Shown here: one piece after another, positions 22,061-32,699 of the stretch | How positions within the stretch are numbered: the stretch's first letter is position 1 | How the letters are laid out: each line of letters starts with the position of its first letter | The notes under the pieces: model-generated | What the model was told of the DNA's origin: nothing | What the model saw: only the letters and a program-made list of their open reading frames with translations | Database searches by the model: none | Made by a program: the position numbers and the translations under genes | NCBI GenBank assembly: GCA_013115135.1 | Contig: JABANP010000192.1 | Location: 27,143-91,142, forward strand | Direction: 5' to 3' | DNA length: 64,000 nt | DNA from: Perkinsus olseni | Lineage: Eukaryota > Perkinsozoa > Perkinsida > Perkinsidae

Positions 22061-22780
22061 TTACTCATTTCTGACGAGCGCATAGGTCGTCGGTGGCAGC
22101 CCATCCAGTTGCAGGTAGAGTGTATCGTCCGTAGCCAAGAATAGGAAGAAGATGTCAGACCCCCTCGGCAAGTCAGATTTTGAACAGCCTGTCGCCACAT
22201 CGTCAATGAAATTTGTGTAGCCTGCACCTCCGCCGAACAGAGCATTGGTTAACTCGCCGTGGATTACGTGACCTAAGGTGCTTGTAAATTGCTTCTTGAG
22301 GCCGCCATCACTACATAGGACGTTCATGTCCACTTCGCTCGCAGCAACCGTCACGTTCAAGGAGAAGTTGGGGCCCTCAGAATAGACGTATGTACCAGAC
22401 GTAAGGGGTAGGCCTTTTCTAAAGAATGTTACCTCTTTTCCTTCGAATCTAGTCTTGAAGAGGAGCGGGTGGTAATCATTCAGAGTGGTCAAGTCACCAT
22501 CCTGAATCTGGACTACCGGAAGTAATTCCGTTCCAGTCCACTCCAAGTCAACAGTGTAAGTATCAGGCCCTGGACCTCCTACGAGGCGTATGTGTTCTAC
22601 AGAGGCCGAGTACTCTGGCTCGACAGCGGCCTCGCAAAAAAATGACACGAACCCGTCCGAAAAACGAGCGTGTACTCTGACGGACGTGGTAAGCAATTCG
22701 TATTCTCCAATAAACGGAACACTCGCAGTCACCAGAGCTAGAGTGGCGGCGATGAACCAAGTCGCGACGGGTTTTGTCAT
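22061..22780 (-). CDS. Small secreted protein, tandem family member 3 (internal deletion)
   Basis: This single-exon gene encodes 239 residues from the conserved start MTKPVATWFIAATLALVTAS, a signal peptide. An in-frame extension upstream of this Met exists but is not conserved in the paralogues, so I start at 22780. Compared with the other members it lacks about 20 residues between DTYTV and VQIQDGDLT, where others carry a FINxNTGT block. It keeps GEYEL, GKEVTFFRKGL, ELTNALFGGGAGY and GCSKSDLP, with cysteines in NVLC and GC. The change keeps the frame, so the protein may still fold and be secreted. Function is unknown. Confidence 0.82.
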   Translation of the reverse strand: MTKPVATWFIAATLALVTASVPFIGEYELLTTSVRVHARFSDGFVSFFCEAAVEPEYSASVEHIRLVGGPGPDTYTVDLEWTGTELLPVVQIQDGDLTTLNDYHPLLFKTRFEGKEVTFFRKGLPLTSGTYVYSEGPNFSLNVTVAASEVDMNVLCSDGGLKKQFTSTLGHVIHGELTNALFGGGAGYTNFIDDVATGCSKSDLPRGSDIFFLFLATDDTLYLQLDGLPPTTYALVRNE

Positions 22781-22874
22781 TGAGAGAGTGACGTAGCTGA
22801 ATGCCAATGAACTTCTGAAAATAAAGGAGCAGGTGTAATGAATTGGGATCGTTCTGGTTATGTGCAAGCCAAAA

Positions 22875-24010
22875 TAACTCAGTACAGTGTGGCCATTTGA
22901 GACGGGGCTCACAGAAAGGTGAAACCAGTCTTAAGGGGATTCGACCGGTAATATGATCTACAGCTTGCTAAGCTAAGCTAAGTGTAGCACGTATACTCAT
23001 GCACGCGAGTGCGAGGCTCATAATGATGTTAGACGTTTATCTGTGACCCATCATACGCGGTAGCAGTCAAGGTAATTGCTGCGATAATAGTCTAACAGCG
23101 GGTGCTCAGTAGTACTAAGCCGGGCTGCAGCTGTTACATAGCGCACACTATAGTCGTCACTATGTTGTCACTAAAGTGCATGCCATGCACTGCATGCGCC
23201 TCTAAAGAAGCTGGGACCTAAAGGATGGTGTGGATGCCATCCAATGCATGGTCCGAAGCCCTGATTCTCGAGAATTCAGTGCAGTGTTGATCACCCTTTG
23301 AGCCAGTCGACACCACAGATCCCTTCACCATTGATACAACACTAGTATGCAACTTATTGGAGGAAATAATATCCAACAGGAAAGGAATAAGCAGAACAAT
23401 ACATTACTAGCAATAGCTAAGGATAAGGGACACCCTGTGTCCAGCACATCCTACAGCACACAGCAATTGGGCGATACCAGTGATCAGTGTGGCACTGAGA
23501 CGGGGCTTAAAGACTTGTAGGACCGAACTCAAGGGGAGTTGAGAGAGTAAGATTCTATACCCTAAACTGCCCTAGCGTAAATTCTAGCCCTGAACTCACA
23601 CTCATGCACGCGTGTGCAAAGCGCAGCTGGTGCGCCGTCGCATGAGCGTTATGCTCCGTCTACGTTTATGCGTGCAGGGTCGTCTGGGCAATAACTCTTT
23701 CATAAGATCCATCTCACAAGCTCCCTTTGGCCTTGTATCCCACGTATCAGTAAGAAGACTACAACAATGAGGTCAGACGTTTATCTGAGACGAATGATGC
23801 ACAGAAGTGGTCAAGGTGATTGCAGCGATGATAGGCTAACTGCACAATAACTTAGTACAGTGTGGCTACTCAAGGCGGGGCTCGAAGGGTCACCCTTTAA
23901 GGGTGGTAGAGCCGGACTTGGGGGAGTTCATCGATAATGAGATCCTACACTGTTAGCTAGCCTACTCAAGTTTCATCCTACACCGCATATTCATGCAAGC
24001 GTGTGTAACG
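22875..24010 (-). repeat. 5'-flank repeat array upstream of member 3
   Basis: At least three units of the 190-bp repeat lie at about 22875-23050, 23490-23800 (with an unrelated insert near 23640-23760) and 23840-24010. The last has gained a small palindrome (arms 23891-23897 and 23899-23905, centre 23898) that is missing from the equivalent place near 18845. Confidence 0.75.
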
Positions 24011-24054
24011 AGATACTGGTGGTTAGTACGCAGCAGAGATGGTTGTCACTATAG

Positions 24055-24430
24055 TGCATGATGTTTCGCATGCATCGCACCATTCCGTAGCCTGGCGGCA
24101 CTACTAGCGCCGAGCTAAGCTGTGACGAACAACTGGTTCAATGGATATACCGACAGCGCACGGTACTGGCGCGCGCCTCAGGTTGTCCACTTATAACTGC
24201 TGGCCGTTCTATTTTCGAGTCGAAAATAAAGCGGCCAGCAGTAAAAAAAGTCGAAAATTTCGACTGGTGGCTCCACGATTCTGAGATTTGTGTGTGTGTG
24301 TGTGTGAGTTTATAGTCCAACGCCGGTTCCGGCTTAGTTAGACTCTTGCCAATGTGCACAGTTGGAGACACTGAGTGTCTGACACTCTATAGCGTTGACA
24401 TGCAGTGCAATCAGACAGATTATCAATAAG
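24055..24430. repeat. Dispersed repeats with inserted double palindrome
   Basis: Bases 24055-24240 match 19020-19190, and 24300-24430 match 13250-13370. Between them sits a near-perfect palindrome (24196-24218 against 24220-24242, two mismatches, centre 24219) followed by a perfect one (24249-24256 against 24258-24265, centre 24257). A further one is at 24366-24380. A (GT)n run is at about 24290-24306. Confidence 0.8.
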
Positions 24431-24763
24431 CTTTGTGAGGTTTGTGAGACACTGGGATTTACGAGATTCACTGGGCTTCTTTCACTAACCCCTCACTCAA
24501 GTTACAACAGTTAAAATCTTAAAAAATGAAGGTGAGATCAGGAAATCACTGTAAAATTGTATCCTGATGGATTTGTACTCATGGGTCCTGGAGCCACGAG
24601 GTATAGTTTTCAGCGGATCGTAGTAATGCACTTTCACTCCCTTTTGGGGGATAAGGCCGGGGTAAAGCTGATCGACGCTGAGAAGACCCGACCAGCGTTA
24701 TCGAACTTTGATAATGGACAAGGGCCACATAGCGAATCAGGAGAGCTGACCATGGATCGTTAA

Positions 24764-25030
24764 CTACATGCCGGGTGCATTTGACTTCGCCATTATGTTG
24801 AGGCGTCGTGCACTGAAGCCATCTATTCTCGGTTGTCGTCTGCTTGACTGCACGGCCGTCCGGCACGGTCCGTGCCGAAGAACAGCGTACGCCCTCTGAT
24901 ATCCTGTTTTTGTTCTGCCTCGGCTTTCCGCGGAGTTCAAAACTATCCCCTCAATATTCAGTGGCGTGAACTTCTCAAAAATTTTTACAACCCCCCACAA
25001 TGAACCGCAATTTGATGTAATCGCAATCAC
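24764..25030 (-). pseudogene. Subtilisin-like protease C-terminal remnant
   Basis: Read on the minus strand, about 24835-25000 encodes a degraded match to the C-terminus of the subtilisin gene at 29027-30112. IFEKFTPLNIEGIVLNSAE aligns with SFKNFKPAEIGRILLNSTE, and the following RGRTKTGYQRAYAVLR aligns with GRCRTKFGEEMLYGVLR. The catalytic Asp, His and Ser regions are not present nearby. I read it as a truncated duplicate left in the repeat tract. Confidence 0.7.
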
Positions 25031-25180
25031 AATTTGAGTAGGATGATGATGAACTGTTTAGGGAACATTTGGGTCCAACACTGCATGCAAGTATCACGAG
25101 TCATTCGCTGCGCTGTTATAAGATTTTCGTCGTGAACGAAACAATAAGCCCTCCACAAATTCTTGGGTTATCCGGCTTTT

Positions 25181-25201
25181 CGACTCGTAATTTACGAGTC
25201 G
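25181..25201. repeat. 10-bp-arm palindrome with a 1-base centre
   Basis: Arms 25181-25190 and 25192-25201 pair exactly around T25191. A 7-bp example follows at 25366-25380 (centre 25373). No gene is visible between 25031 and 25400. Confidence 0.9.
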
Positions 25202-25399
25202 TAAACTGTCACCTGAACGAGAACGGTACTGCAATTCACGGTGGTTTGTTCTCTTGCTTCGAGGGATATCACCTCTAAGTTTAAGGTCCTAACTAACTCA
25301 TAGTTAGTGAGAACTCGAGAGGTGGTAAACTATCTTCTCCGCAATCGCCTAGCATACACGGCTTAGAATCGCGGCGATTCAATCGCCTAAATCGCGTTA

Positions 25400-26340
25400 A
25401 ATAAATGTAACCAGTACTGTGGCTGCTCCGGGCCGGAGTCTCCGGCGCGGAGGGGAATCGATGTCGGTGTTGTTCTCCTCACACTAGCCAATGCTTAGTT
25501 CCTTTTGTGCCCCGGTCCGGGCCCCCCGGATCGCCGACAAGGACAATATTCAGTGAGAGCATCCTATCTGGCATTGAACTACCGCAATATATAAAATTGA
25601 AATATGCTCGCCGCGTACTGTGCCTGTCACGAAGCGTGACAGATACCAAGCCACAGTGAGTTCACTGAATTGAAATGTCTTCGTGAGAGAGGAGGCATGT
25701 TATCTACGAAGTTGTTCCCTGCATTACGTTCAATTAACAGATACTATCGGCGTGTCGGAGAAATTTGTTCTACTGAGGCATATTTGGCGCGGATGCTCGG
25801 TTACCCGGCGGAACTGAACTTACTAATGCGTGATAATTTTTACGCCTGTTCCGCTCGAGACTGAACTCATTGCCATCTAGGTCTAAAGAATGGACTAACT
25901 TGAGAAGTGGGGATATGGCAGACCCACTATGAGTGGATCTGTTCCGGGGCGGCCCGGGCCAGGCCTCCGGCGACTGATCACTGAGTTGACTGAGAAAGAA
26001 CGGCCATAGCTCGGCCCGAGCAAAAGTACGCGTGCCGACAGATATAGCAAGCACACCGAGAGACCCTCAGCGGGGCAAGGAGGGCTAGACGGATCGGCCA
26101 ATACAATTTGGCGAACAACCGACGATCAGGTGTGGTCATCGAGATATAGTGCTGATCAGCCTGATCATTTATTGGCGCCGCCAATAAAAATAACGGACGG
26201 GATCGAGTCATAACCTTCCACATGCGGACGGTTACCAATGTCTAATACAGAGTAGATGATCCAAAAACCCCTGGACGGCACCCTCATAGAGTTTAACCAA
26301 CCAAAGGTCCGGAGGTAGGCCTCGAACTGATTCTATTCTT
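25400..26340 (-). repeat. Duplicon 3' flank, copy 4
   Basis: This is the fourth copy of the block 3' of the secreted-protein genes, closest to copy 2 (16500-17330). It contains a palindrome with arms 26168-26177 and 26179-26188 around C26178. At the equivalent places in copies 2 and 3 the sequence is different but also hairpin-like, so this spot looks unstable. Confidence 0.8.
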
Positions 26341-27116
26341 TACAGGATTTTGACGAGAGGAAAGGTCGTCGGTGGCAGCCCATCCAGTTGCAGGTAGAGC
26401 CTATCAACCGTAGCTAAGAATAGAAAAAAGACATGAGACCTCCTCGGCAGGTCAGATCTTGAACAGCCTGTCGCGGCAGCGTCAATGAAATTTCTGTAGC
26501 CTGCACCTCCGCCAAACTGAGCATTGGTTAGGTCACCGACGCTCAAGTCACTGAATACGTGTCGGAATTGGCGGTCGCGACCGGCATTCTCACATTCGAA
26601 GGCCATTTCCACTCCGCTTTTAGTTACCGTCAAAATCAAGCCGAAGCGAGGACCCTCGGTATATACGTATGTACCCTCGGCCAGTTCTAGGGCTTCTCTA
26701 AAAAGGGTTACCTCTTTCCCTTCGAACCTAGTCTTGAAGAGCAGCGGGTGGTACTCAGTCAGGGTGGTCAAGTCACCATCCTGAATCTGGACTTGCGGAA
26801 TGAATGCCGTTCCAGTGTTATCATTGACGAATCTCTTGAAGCTTCCGAAGTCCTCGTAGGCAACAGTGTAAGTATCAGACCCTGGACCTCCTACGAGGCG
26901 GATAGATTCTACAGAGACCGAGTACTCTTGCCCTGCAGGAACAACGAAAGAAAGTGACAGGGAATCACCCGACACACGAGCTCGTACTCTGGGGGACGTG
27001 GATGACCACGTCGAGCCCGACAGGGTGAGCAATCGGTATTGTCCGTCGAACAGATCACTCGCAGTCACCAGAGCTAGGGTGGCGATGATGAACCAAGCCG
27101 CGACGGGTTCCATCAT
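26340..27116 (-). CDS. Small secreted protein, tandem family member 4
   Basis: This single-exon gene encodes 258 residues from MMEPVAAWFIIATLALVTAS, the conserved start and signal peptide. The mature protein carries a small insertion after residue 30 (SGSTWSSTSP) that the other members lack. Otherwise it keeps SDTYTV, VQIQDGDLTTL, GKEVTLFREAL, DLTNAQFGGGAGY and GCSRSDLP. The conserved cysteines are in MAFEC and TGC. The 5' leader keeps the CTACTCCACTCTCTCA-like run before the ATG. One 190-bp flank repeat unit lies upstream at about 27260-27480. Function is unknown. Confidence 0.85.
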   Translation of the reverse strand: MMEPVAAWFIIATLALVTASDLFDGQYRLLTLSGSTWSSTSPRVRARVSGDSLSLSFVVPAGQEYSVSVESIRLVGGPGSDTYTVAYEDFGSFKRFVNDNTGTAFIPQVQIQDGDLTTLTEYHPLLFKTRFEGKEVTLFREALELAEGTYVYTEGPRFGLILTVTKSGVEMAFECENAGRDRQFRHVFSDLSVGDLTNAQFGGGAGYRNFIDAAATGCSRSDLPRRSHVFFLFLATVDRLYLQLDGLPPTTFPLVKIL

Positions 27117-27489
27117 TGAGAGAGTGGAGTAGCTGTATAACAATTAGTCTCTGAAAATTGAGGAACGGTTCAAAGCGAAAAAACAAATCGTTCGTTTTTG
27201 TTGTGTGCCTCAGAAGAAGCTGGGAAAGAACGTGAAGAATGCTGTGGGCGGATATGCTCGTGCACTATAACTCAGTACAGTGTGGCTATTTGAGGCGGGA
27301 CCCGGATAGCTTTCTTCTAGAACCTCTAGAACCGAACTCGAGCTTAGTCGACTGATGAGGAGATTCTATAGCCTTAGCTACTAACTTGAAGCTAGCCTAG
27401 CTCAGGTTCTAGCCTAGAACGCATACCCATACAAGCGAGTGCAAGATGCAGAATGAGTCAGGCGATTATCTGAGACTAATGATAATGTA

Positions 27490-29026
27490 GGTCGTGTTCG
27501 GGTCGTCGATTGCGGGAGTACCGCATTGGCTGTTTGACACAGCCTGTTTCTATCACCCCAAAACTGCCGCACCCCGTTGAAAGTCAAAGTTTGAACCTCC
27601 TATAATAGGAGTCCTACTATCGCAAGTGAGGATTTCTTCACACTAGGACCCCGGATCCGCTTTTCTCTTTACAAACTGCTCGACCATCGAGCTTTAATGA
27701 GCTAGAAAACCCAAAACTCTGGGGCAGCATCCATCGATCTCCTCTGGGGCCCAGAGGGGACCGACGGGCTGCTCGTGGTTTTCAGATGCAACAGACGAGA
27801 AGTAGACACCCGTCACGTGCAACGTCACGGTGAAAGCGTCACCGTTTGTTGCGCGCGTTAGTAGTAATACTCACACTGGTTGACTTAACAACTGCGATGG
27901 ACCGAATGGTCAAGTATAATGGGAATTAAAACTTTATCATCTATCGGATAGATTCTATCCGTTCCAGTGGATGGGCTGCTACCATTCCACTGGGGAGAGG
28001 GAAACCTGCACGATCATTTTCCACGCAATCGGCTGTCCCGTTCTGCTGTCCCACTATTGAGCTAAGCTCTGGTCGTTCTGTTGATGCATCTTTAGCTATC
28101 CTCTCCTATATCTCCACATAAAACGGATATCCTGTAAACGGATTTTTGCGAGAAGCACTTCGCAAGATGAGCGCCAGTTGTCACTCAATGGTTTTATCAC
28201 TATAACGGACAGGCGGTGACAGACTGAAAACTCTATCAGTACAGAGCTCTAGCTGAAGAATAGCTAGTAGCAACTAGCCAGTGTTATGGGTGCAGATTGC
28301 CTACTACTGATGCTCCTATACTCGGTTGGCTGGTGTCCCGAGCATTCCTCAAGGGTTTTGTCAAGTCCCGAGAGAGGTCAAACCCTCGCAGTCCTTATAT
28401 AGCTTATGAGCCCAATACCGATTGTCTGGGCAAGCGAGATGCTCAGGCCGTGCTGTGAACCAGAGAGAAGAGTGAAGTGCATTGTAACGCTACTTCTGTC
28501 CCAGGGTAATGGTATTGTCTTCTTCTGGCATAAGACATCCGCTTGTTGGATTTCCCCCTAAGTGATATCCAAGTCAATACCGCGACACCAGGTGGGCAAG
28601 CGCTGCGCTTGAAGCGCGTCACGGAAGCTCCGTGACGGAGCAATGTTTGCATCGTTCTACACTACACAGGCCCCGTGCACAGTACCGGCCTGGCTCCCTG
28701 GTACTACCAGGGAAAGATGGAGAGCCTCCAAAGATTCAGGCGCGTCCATCCAAGGAAGTGAACTCGCGAGAGTCAAGACTCGAGGGGACGATAATTCGCG
28801 AACTGTCGGAGCGGAAGCATCAAGCGCAAATCATTCTCCATCACAGGACACCCTTCACACCATGTGCACATGAGTCATACAGGATACAGCGGAAGTGTCG
28901 TCACTGAAATGTCGTCGCCTGAGTCCTGAAAGTACAGCAGGACTGTCTTCAACTGGTCGAAACACATTTTCTCATCACAGTGCGCCATATGACAGGTTAT
29001 GCCATTGAGGGTTATGCATTCTTCAA
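27490..29026. other. Non-coding spacer, repeat tract to protease gene
   Basis: I see no gene. There is a 7-bp palindrome with a 1-base centre at 27597-27611 and a stem at about 28618-28638. The open frames are short and lack motifs. Confidence 0.5.
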
Positions 29027-30112
29027 CTACCGAGCCAAGGCTATCGCCTGCCTGATTGCGAGCTCAGGTCGAAGAACACCATACAGCATCTCCTCGCCAA
29101 ATTTCGTTCTGCATCTGCCCTCCGTGGAGTTCAGAAGGATTCTCCCGATCTCCGCCGGCTTGAAGTTCTTGAAACTTTTCATCAACGCCACCAGACCACC
29201 AACAGCGGCTGTGGCGGCTGAGGAACCCCAATTCCGAATATATTCCCACTCACTTCCGTTGCGCTTTGGTGACGGATGCACAACCCTCGTGCTGGGTACA
29301 CCGAAGCTAGCAAGCTTTGAGGCCCCCGTTGAGAGGACTAATGGCTCCACCGCTCGCGTCCCTGCTATGCAGAGCACTCCAGATATACTGTTGGCGAGGG
29401 AGCACGGTAAAGCATTTTCTTCTGGCCCATCCACATTGTCGGAATTCGTAGTACTGGTGAGTACTAAAATTCCCTTCCTAACAGCCTTCTTTAGTACACG
29501 TTTGAAAAAGAGCGACAAGTTGTGCTCGAACGGCATCACGTTAGCAAAGACTATGACGTCGGTATCGTCGAACGTGAGGGCCGCCTCCCAACTTCGTGTA
29601 GTCTGGGTGTAGCTAGCTCCATTTACATGATGCGTCATCCTTATCGCACGAATTTTAACCCTGTCAGCGATGCCAGCGATCCCGACTCCATTGTTGATGT
29701 TTGCACCAAGCACACCGGCCATCGCCGTACCGTGACCATTATGATCCTTAAGTGACTCCGGCCATGCTCCAGAGGCGTCGTATCCCTCCAGCAGCTTCCC
29801 TTCAAATTCAGGATGTCCAGGTGCTATCCCCGTATCAATGATGGTCACGATGGCATCCTTCCGTGGGAGACCAGACTCTGTCACCGCCTCCCAAACCTCC
29901 TTAACATGCAAGGCCTCAAAAAAAGTTTTCTGGTGGGGAAACAGCGGATCGTTGGGAGGGTAACTCAGCACGTTCGAAGGGGCCTTAAGGCTTGCACCTC
30001 CTTTGAACGTGGCTCGCCATAGCGCAGACGAGCTGCTGAGCGGCGCTCCACAAAGATAAGCAATCCACAGAGATGCTGTCTTCCAGATACCCCTGGGACG
30101 AAGCGCTGCCAT
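29027..30112 (-). CDS. Secreted subtilisin-like serine protease
   Basis: This is a single-exon peptidase S8 of about 361 residues. From the ATG at 30112 the N-terminus (MAALRPRGIWKTASLWIAYL) can serve as a signal peptide; a longer frame upstream begins only with GTG. The catalytic Asp is in VTIIDTGIAPGHPEF, His in DHNGHGTAMAGVLGA and Ser in NWGSSAATAAVGGLVAL. The usual oxyanion Asn region is less clear (LTSTTNSDN). A short prosegment may precede residue 80. It is compact for the family and has no C-terminal extension. A truncated relative lies at 24764-25030 on the same strand, so the family has duplicated locally. It is probably exported and may act on host or extracellular proteins, by analogy only. 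Confidence 0.88.
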   Translation of the reverse strand: MAALRPRGIWKTASLWIAYLCGAPLSSSSALWRATFKGGASLKAPSNVLSYPPNDPLFPHQKTFFEALHVKEVWEAVTESGLPRKDAIVTIIDTGIAPGHPEFEGKLLEGYDASGAWPESLKDHNGHGTAMAGVLGANINNGVGIAGIADRVKIRAIRMTHHVNGASYTQTTRSWEAALTFDDTDVIVFANVMPFEHNLSLFFKRVLKKAVRKGILVLTSTTNSDNVDGPEENALPCSLANSISGVLCIAGTRAVEPLVLSTGASKLASFGVPSTRVVHPSPKRNGSEWEYIRNWGSSAATAAVGGLVALMKSFKNFKPAEIGRILLNSTEGRCRTKFGEEMLYGVLRPELAIRQAIALAR

Positions 30113-30829
30113 AATCGAAGCACGCGCGAGAAAGAACTGAGACTGGGCTACTGTTGCGAACACTTCGCGATGAGGCTACTGCGGGGGCTGGTCGACGGAC
30201 CAGAGTCTCTGGAGGGAGAGAAAAGTGGAAGTTGTACAATCCTTCATGAGTTCCAGTCGATGCTTTGCCGAGTGTTTCGCCGAATCCACTTCAGGTTCTA
30301 CACGGCGCACAGAGCTAATGGCCCGAACAATGGAAAAGTTCATGTTTCCCGAGTTCGAGCGAGCCGGTGGCGCACAGAATCCTCCCCATCGCGGGTGCTA
30401 AGTTGATTCGTTTCGACGATTTCCAAGCGTTCGAGCGCTACATTTCCGGCTCGATAAACTTGCCGTTGGATACCGGAGACTTCGGAAGGCAACTCTTAAA
30501 ATGGCTGAGAAAGGACTTAAAACTTTGAGATAAACAAGACTGATAGAGACTTTCTTCATGGACCGGAGACAAAACTCCTGAAATGCGGAGTACTATTTAC
30601 ACGGATCAAAGCTTGAAATCCAAGACAACTGACATTTTGCGTGTGAAGGGCCGAATCACACCAGTTGAACCGCCCAATGCTATCTACATGTATCGATCAA
30701 GAGAAAAGAATGTAACTGAGACCTTGAGAGTGACGCCGACAAATCTGGGTCACCCTAAACTGGCATCTCTGAGATCACAGGCTTGACAAGCGAGCGTGCT
30801 TTGCGGTGGAGCTGGAAATTAGCAAAGTT

Positions 30830-30883
30830 GATGACTAATTTAGTCATCTCTGCCATTCTTCTGTCACAGCTTTAAAAGCTGTG
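30830..30883. repeat. Pair of 9-bp-arm palindromes with 1-base centres
   Basis: Palindromes at 30830-30848 (centre 30839) and 30865-30883 (centre 30874) are separated by 16 bases, upstream of the protease gene and downstream of the next minus-strand gene. No coding region is visible between 30164 and 31099. Confidence 0.9.
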
Positions 30884-31099
30884 CCCCATCATAGAACTGG
30901 GCAAGGCAGTGAACAGCTTAGAACTCTACGGCGCCCGTTTGCCACAGAATCCAACTTTTCGCCCAAGTCTTCTTGAGGATCCAGAATCCCACGGAGGCGA
31001 GGAAATTAACTTCAGAGGAGAACTCCCACGCGTTGGCCATGTTATCTGACAGTGTTCCCCTTGATGTCAATGTTCACTTTGGCAGAGGCGAGCTTAACG

Positions 31100-32663
31100 T
31101 CAACGCCCGTAACGATTACTCCCATAAGCCGAAATATCATTATGGGGTTTTGCCGTACACCCGACCTTAGCGCCGATGGTCCAATGGATGACACTGCCAA
31201 CAACAGGTAGATTCACGTCGAACCTGACACTAGCATCAACTTCGCCATGGAAGGTTCGTTTATCGGGTTGGAGGAGGGATTGGCCACTGGCCGCACCGGA
31301 GATGCAGACGGTGATTGTGAGGCTCACAACTTCTCCGTATTGGAAAACTAAGGCACATCCACCGGCCTCGAACTCTAGGTTGAGAACGAGTGCGTCGCCA
31401 CCCTTCTTCAAAGCTCACTGACAAGCTCAAGTGGGCCTTGACGGAGGGCTTGTTGACATCCGTGAAGCTTATTAAGCCTTTGACGGTGCCTGATATGTCG
31501 AGGGACGCGTCGACGGAGGCAACCAAGCGGTATTTCGCGGTAGGGTCCATAGACTTCCCGCTATTGCATCCATTAGGAAATTCAAGACTGACAACCTTGA
31601 CAAGTTGCCGATGTCTCGAAGCGTGGAAGTAGAAGTCAGCCGCGGAGTTCTCCTCGATGGTGAAGTACTTGATTCCTCGGGACACAGTGTCCTGTCGGAG
31701 AGATCGACGCCCGCTCATCCAGTCCTCTGCCTCATGCTCCTCAAAGAAAGCACGAGATCTCTCGGCCAGGCGATCACCGGCGATATAATCCGCCGTGACG
31801 AACGGGGCCTCTCTAACAGAAGCTTCGTCAAGGTGATGATGGGAATCGATGCGGTAGGTATGATACATAGCCTCGACTGCCGACTCGATGCTGAGTTCTT
31901 TGTCGAGAGGAGCAGCATGCTCGAAGATGGATTCCTGGAAGACCTTGCTACCAACATACGTGTTGATGGCCAGCAGTTTGACAGGCTGCTGGACGCTCTC
32001 GTCGATAAAGACAACCCAGGTGTCGGGCGCGAGACCGGTCTGGTAGAGAGCCGTGTAGTTCGTGCCATCCTTGGGGTCTAGACCTTCAGGACCCTTTCTC
32101 AACCACTTGCTCACAACAGCACCATTCAGCTTGTCAACACCGTCACGAGTCCACCCCTGTGCTTCGAGATCACCTGGGTCAATGCCGGCATTCTGAAGAC
32201 GGCTAGCATGACTGGGGACTTGAGTGTGGGCGAGAACAGACGACTTGTGGTCGTAGAAGTGCTCGACGCGTTTAGACTCTGGCGACTCCACGGTCATGAT
32301 GAACTGGTAGGGGTAGTTAGGCAAAGCCTTTACCGAGACTTGGCCATCCTTAGTGACGATGATATCCTCTCTAGTCGTGAGAACGCCGTCTTCCATTCCA
32401 GGAAGCCTGAGGCCGTAGGTCTCCCTGGCCTGGGAAATGCCGCACGGAGCACGGTTGCCGTGGCCATCCTTCAGGTCTGGATTGCAGAAGTCCTTGGTGG
32501 TAACTCGCAAGCGCATGTTATCTGTTTTCAGATAGGCGCCGTGGGCGGTCAGTACTGAAACCACGATGAGAGCTGCGAGATTGGGTAGCATCAGTGAAGC
32601 AGCTAGGATGGAAAAGCTGGAAAGAACGGCGATAAGCACTGAAGCCTCGACAGTTCTAGGCAT
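31100..32663 (-). CDS. Signal-anchored unknown protein with a frameshift near its C-terminus
   Basis: The ATG at 32661-32663 opens a long intronless frame. The first 45 residues are hydrophobic (LIAVLSSFSILAASLMLP, LAALIVVSVLTAHGAY), a signal or anchor. The body runs about 420 residues. A middle part (KLNGAVVSKWL..., TNYTALYQTGLAP, ...FEHAAP) loosely recalls N-terminal regions seen with some protist cysteine proteases, but no peptidase domain follows. Near 31396-31405 the frame breaks in a G-rich run. The original frame goes on out of register to 31260, while the next frame carries a natural continuation (GGDALVLNLEFEAGGCALVF) to TGA at 31100. A single-base loss or a sequencing error explains this. 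The gene is real, but its integrity is unclear and its function unknown. Confidence 0.75.
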
Positions 32664-32699
32664 GGTAAAATGAGGAGTGTCACGTTAAGAGTAGTCTAT

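Noticed and set aside
18180..24010. CRISPR array
   Set aside because: The repeats are about 190 bp, diverged, with no short identical repeats, uniform spacers or cas genes. The DNA is eukaryotic.
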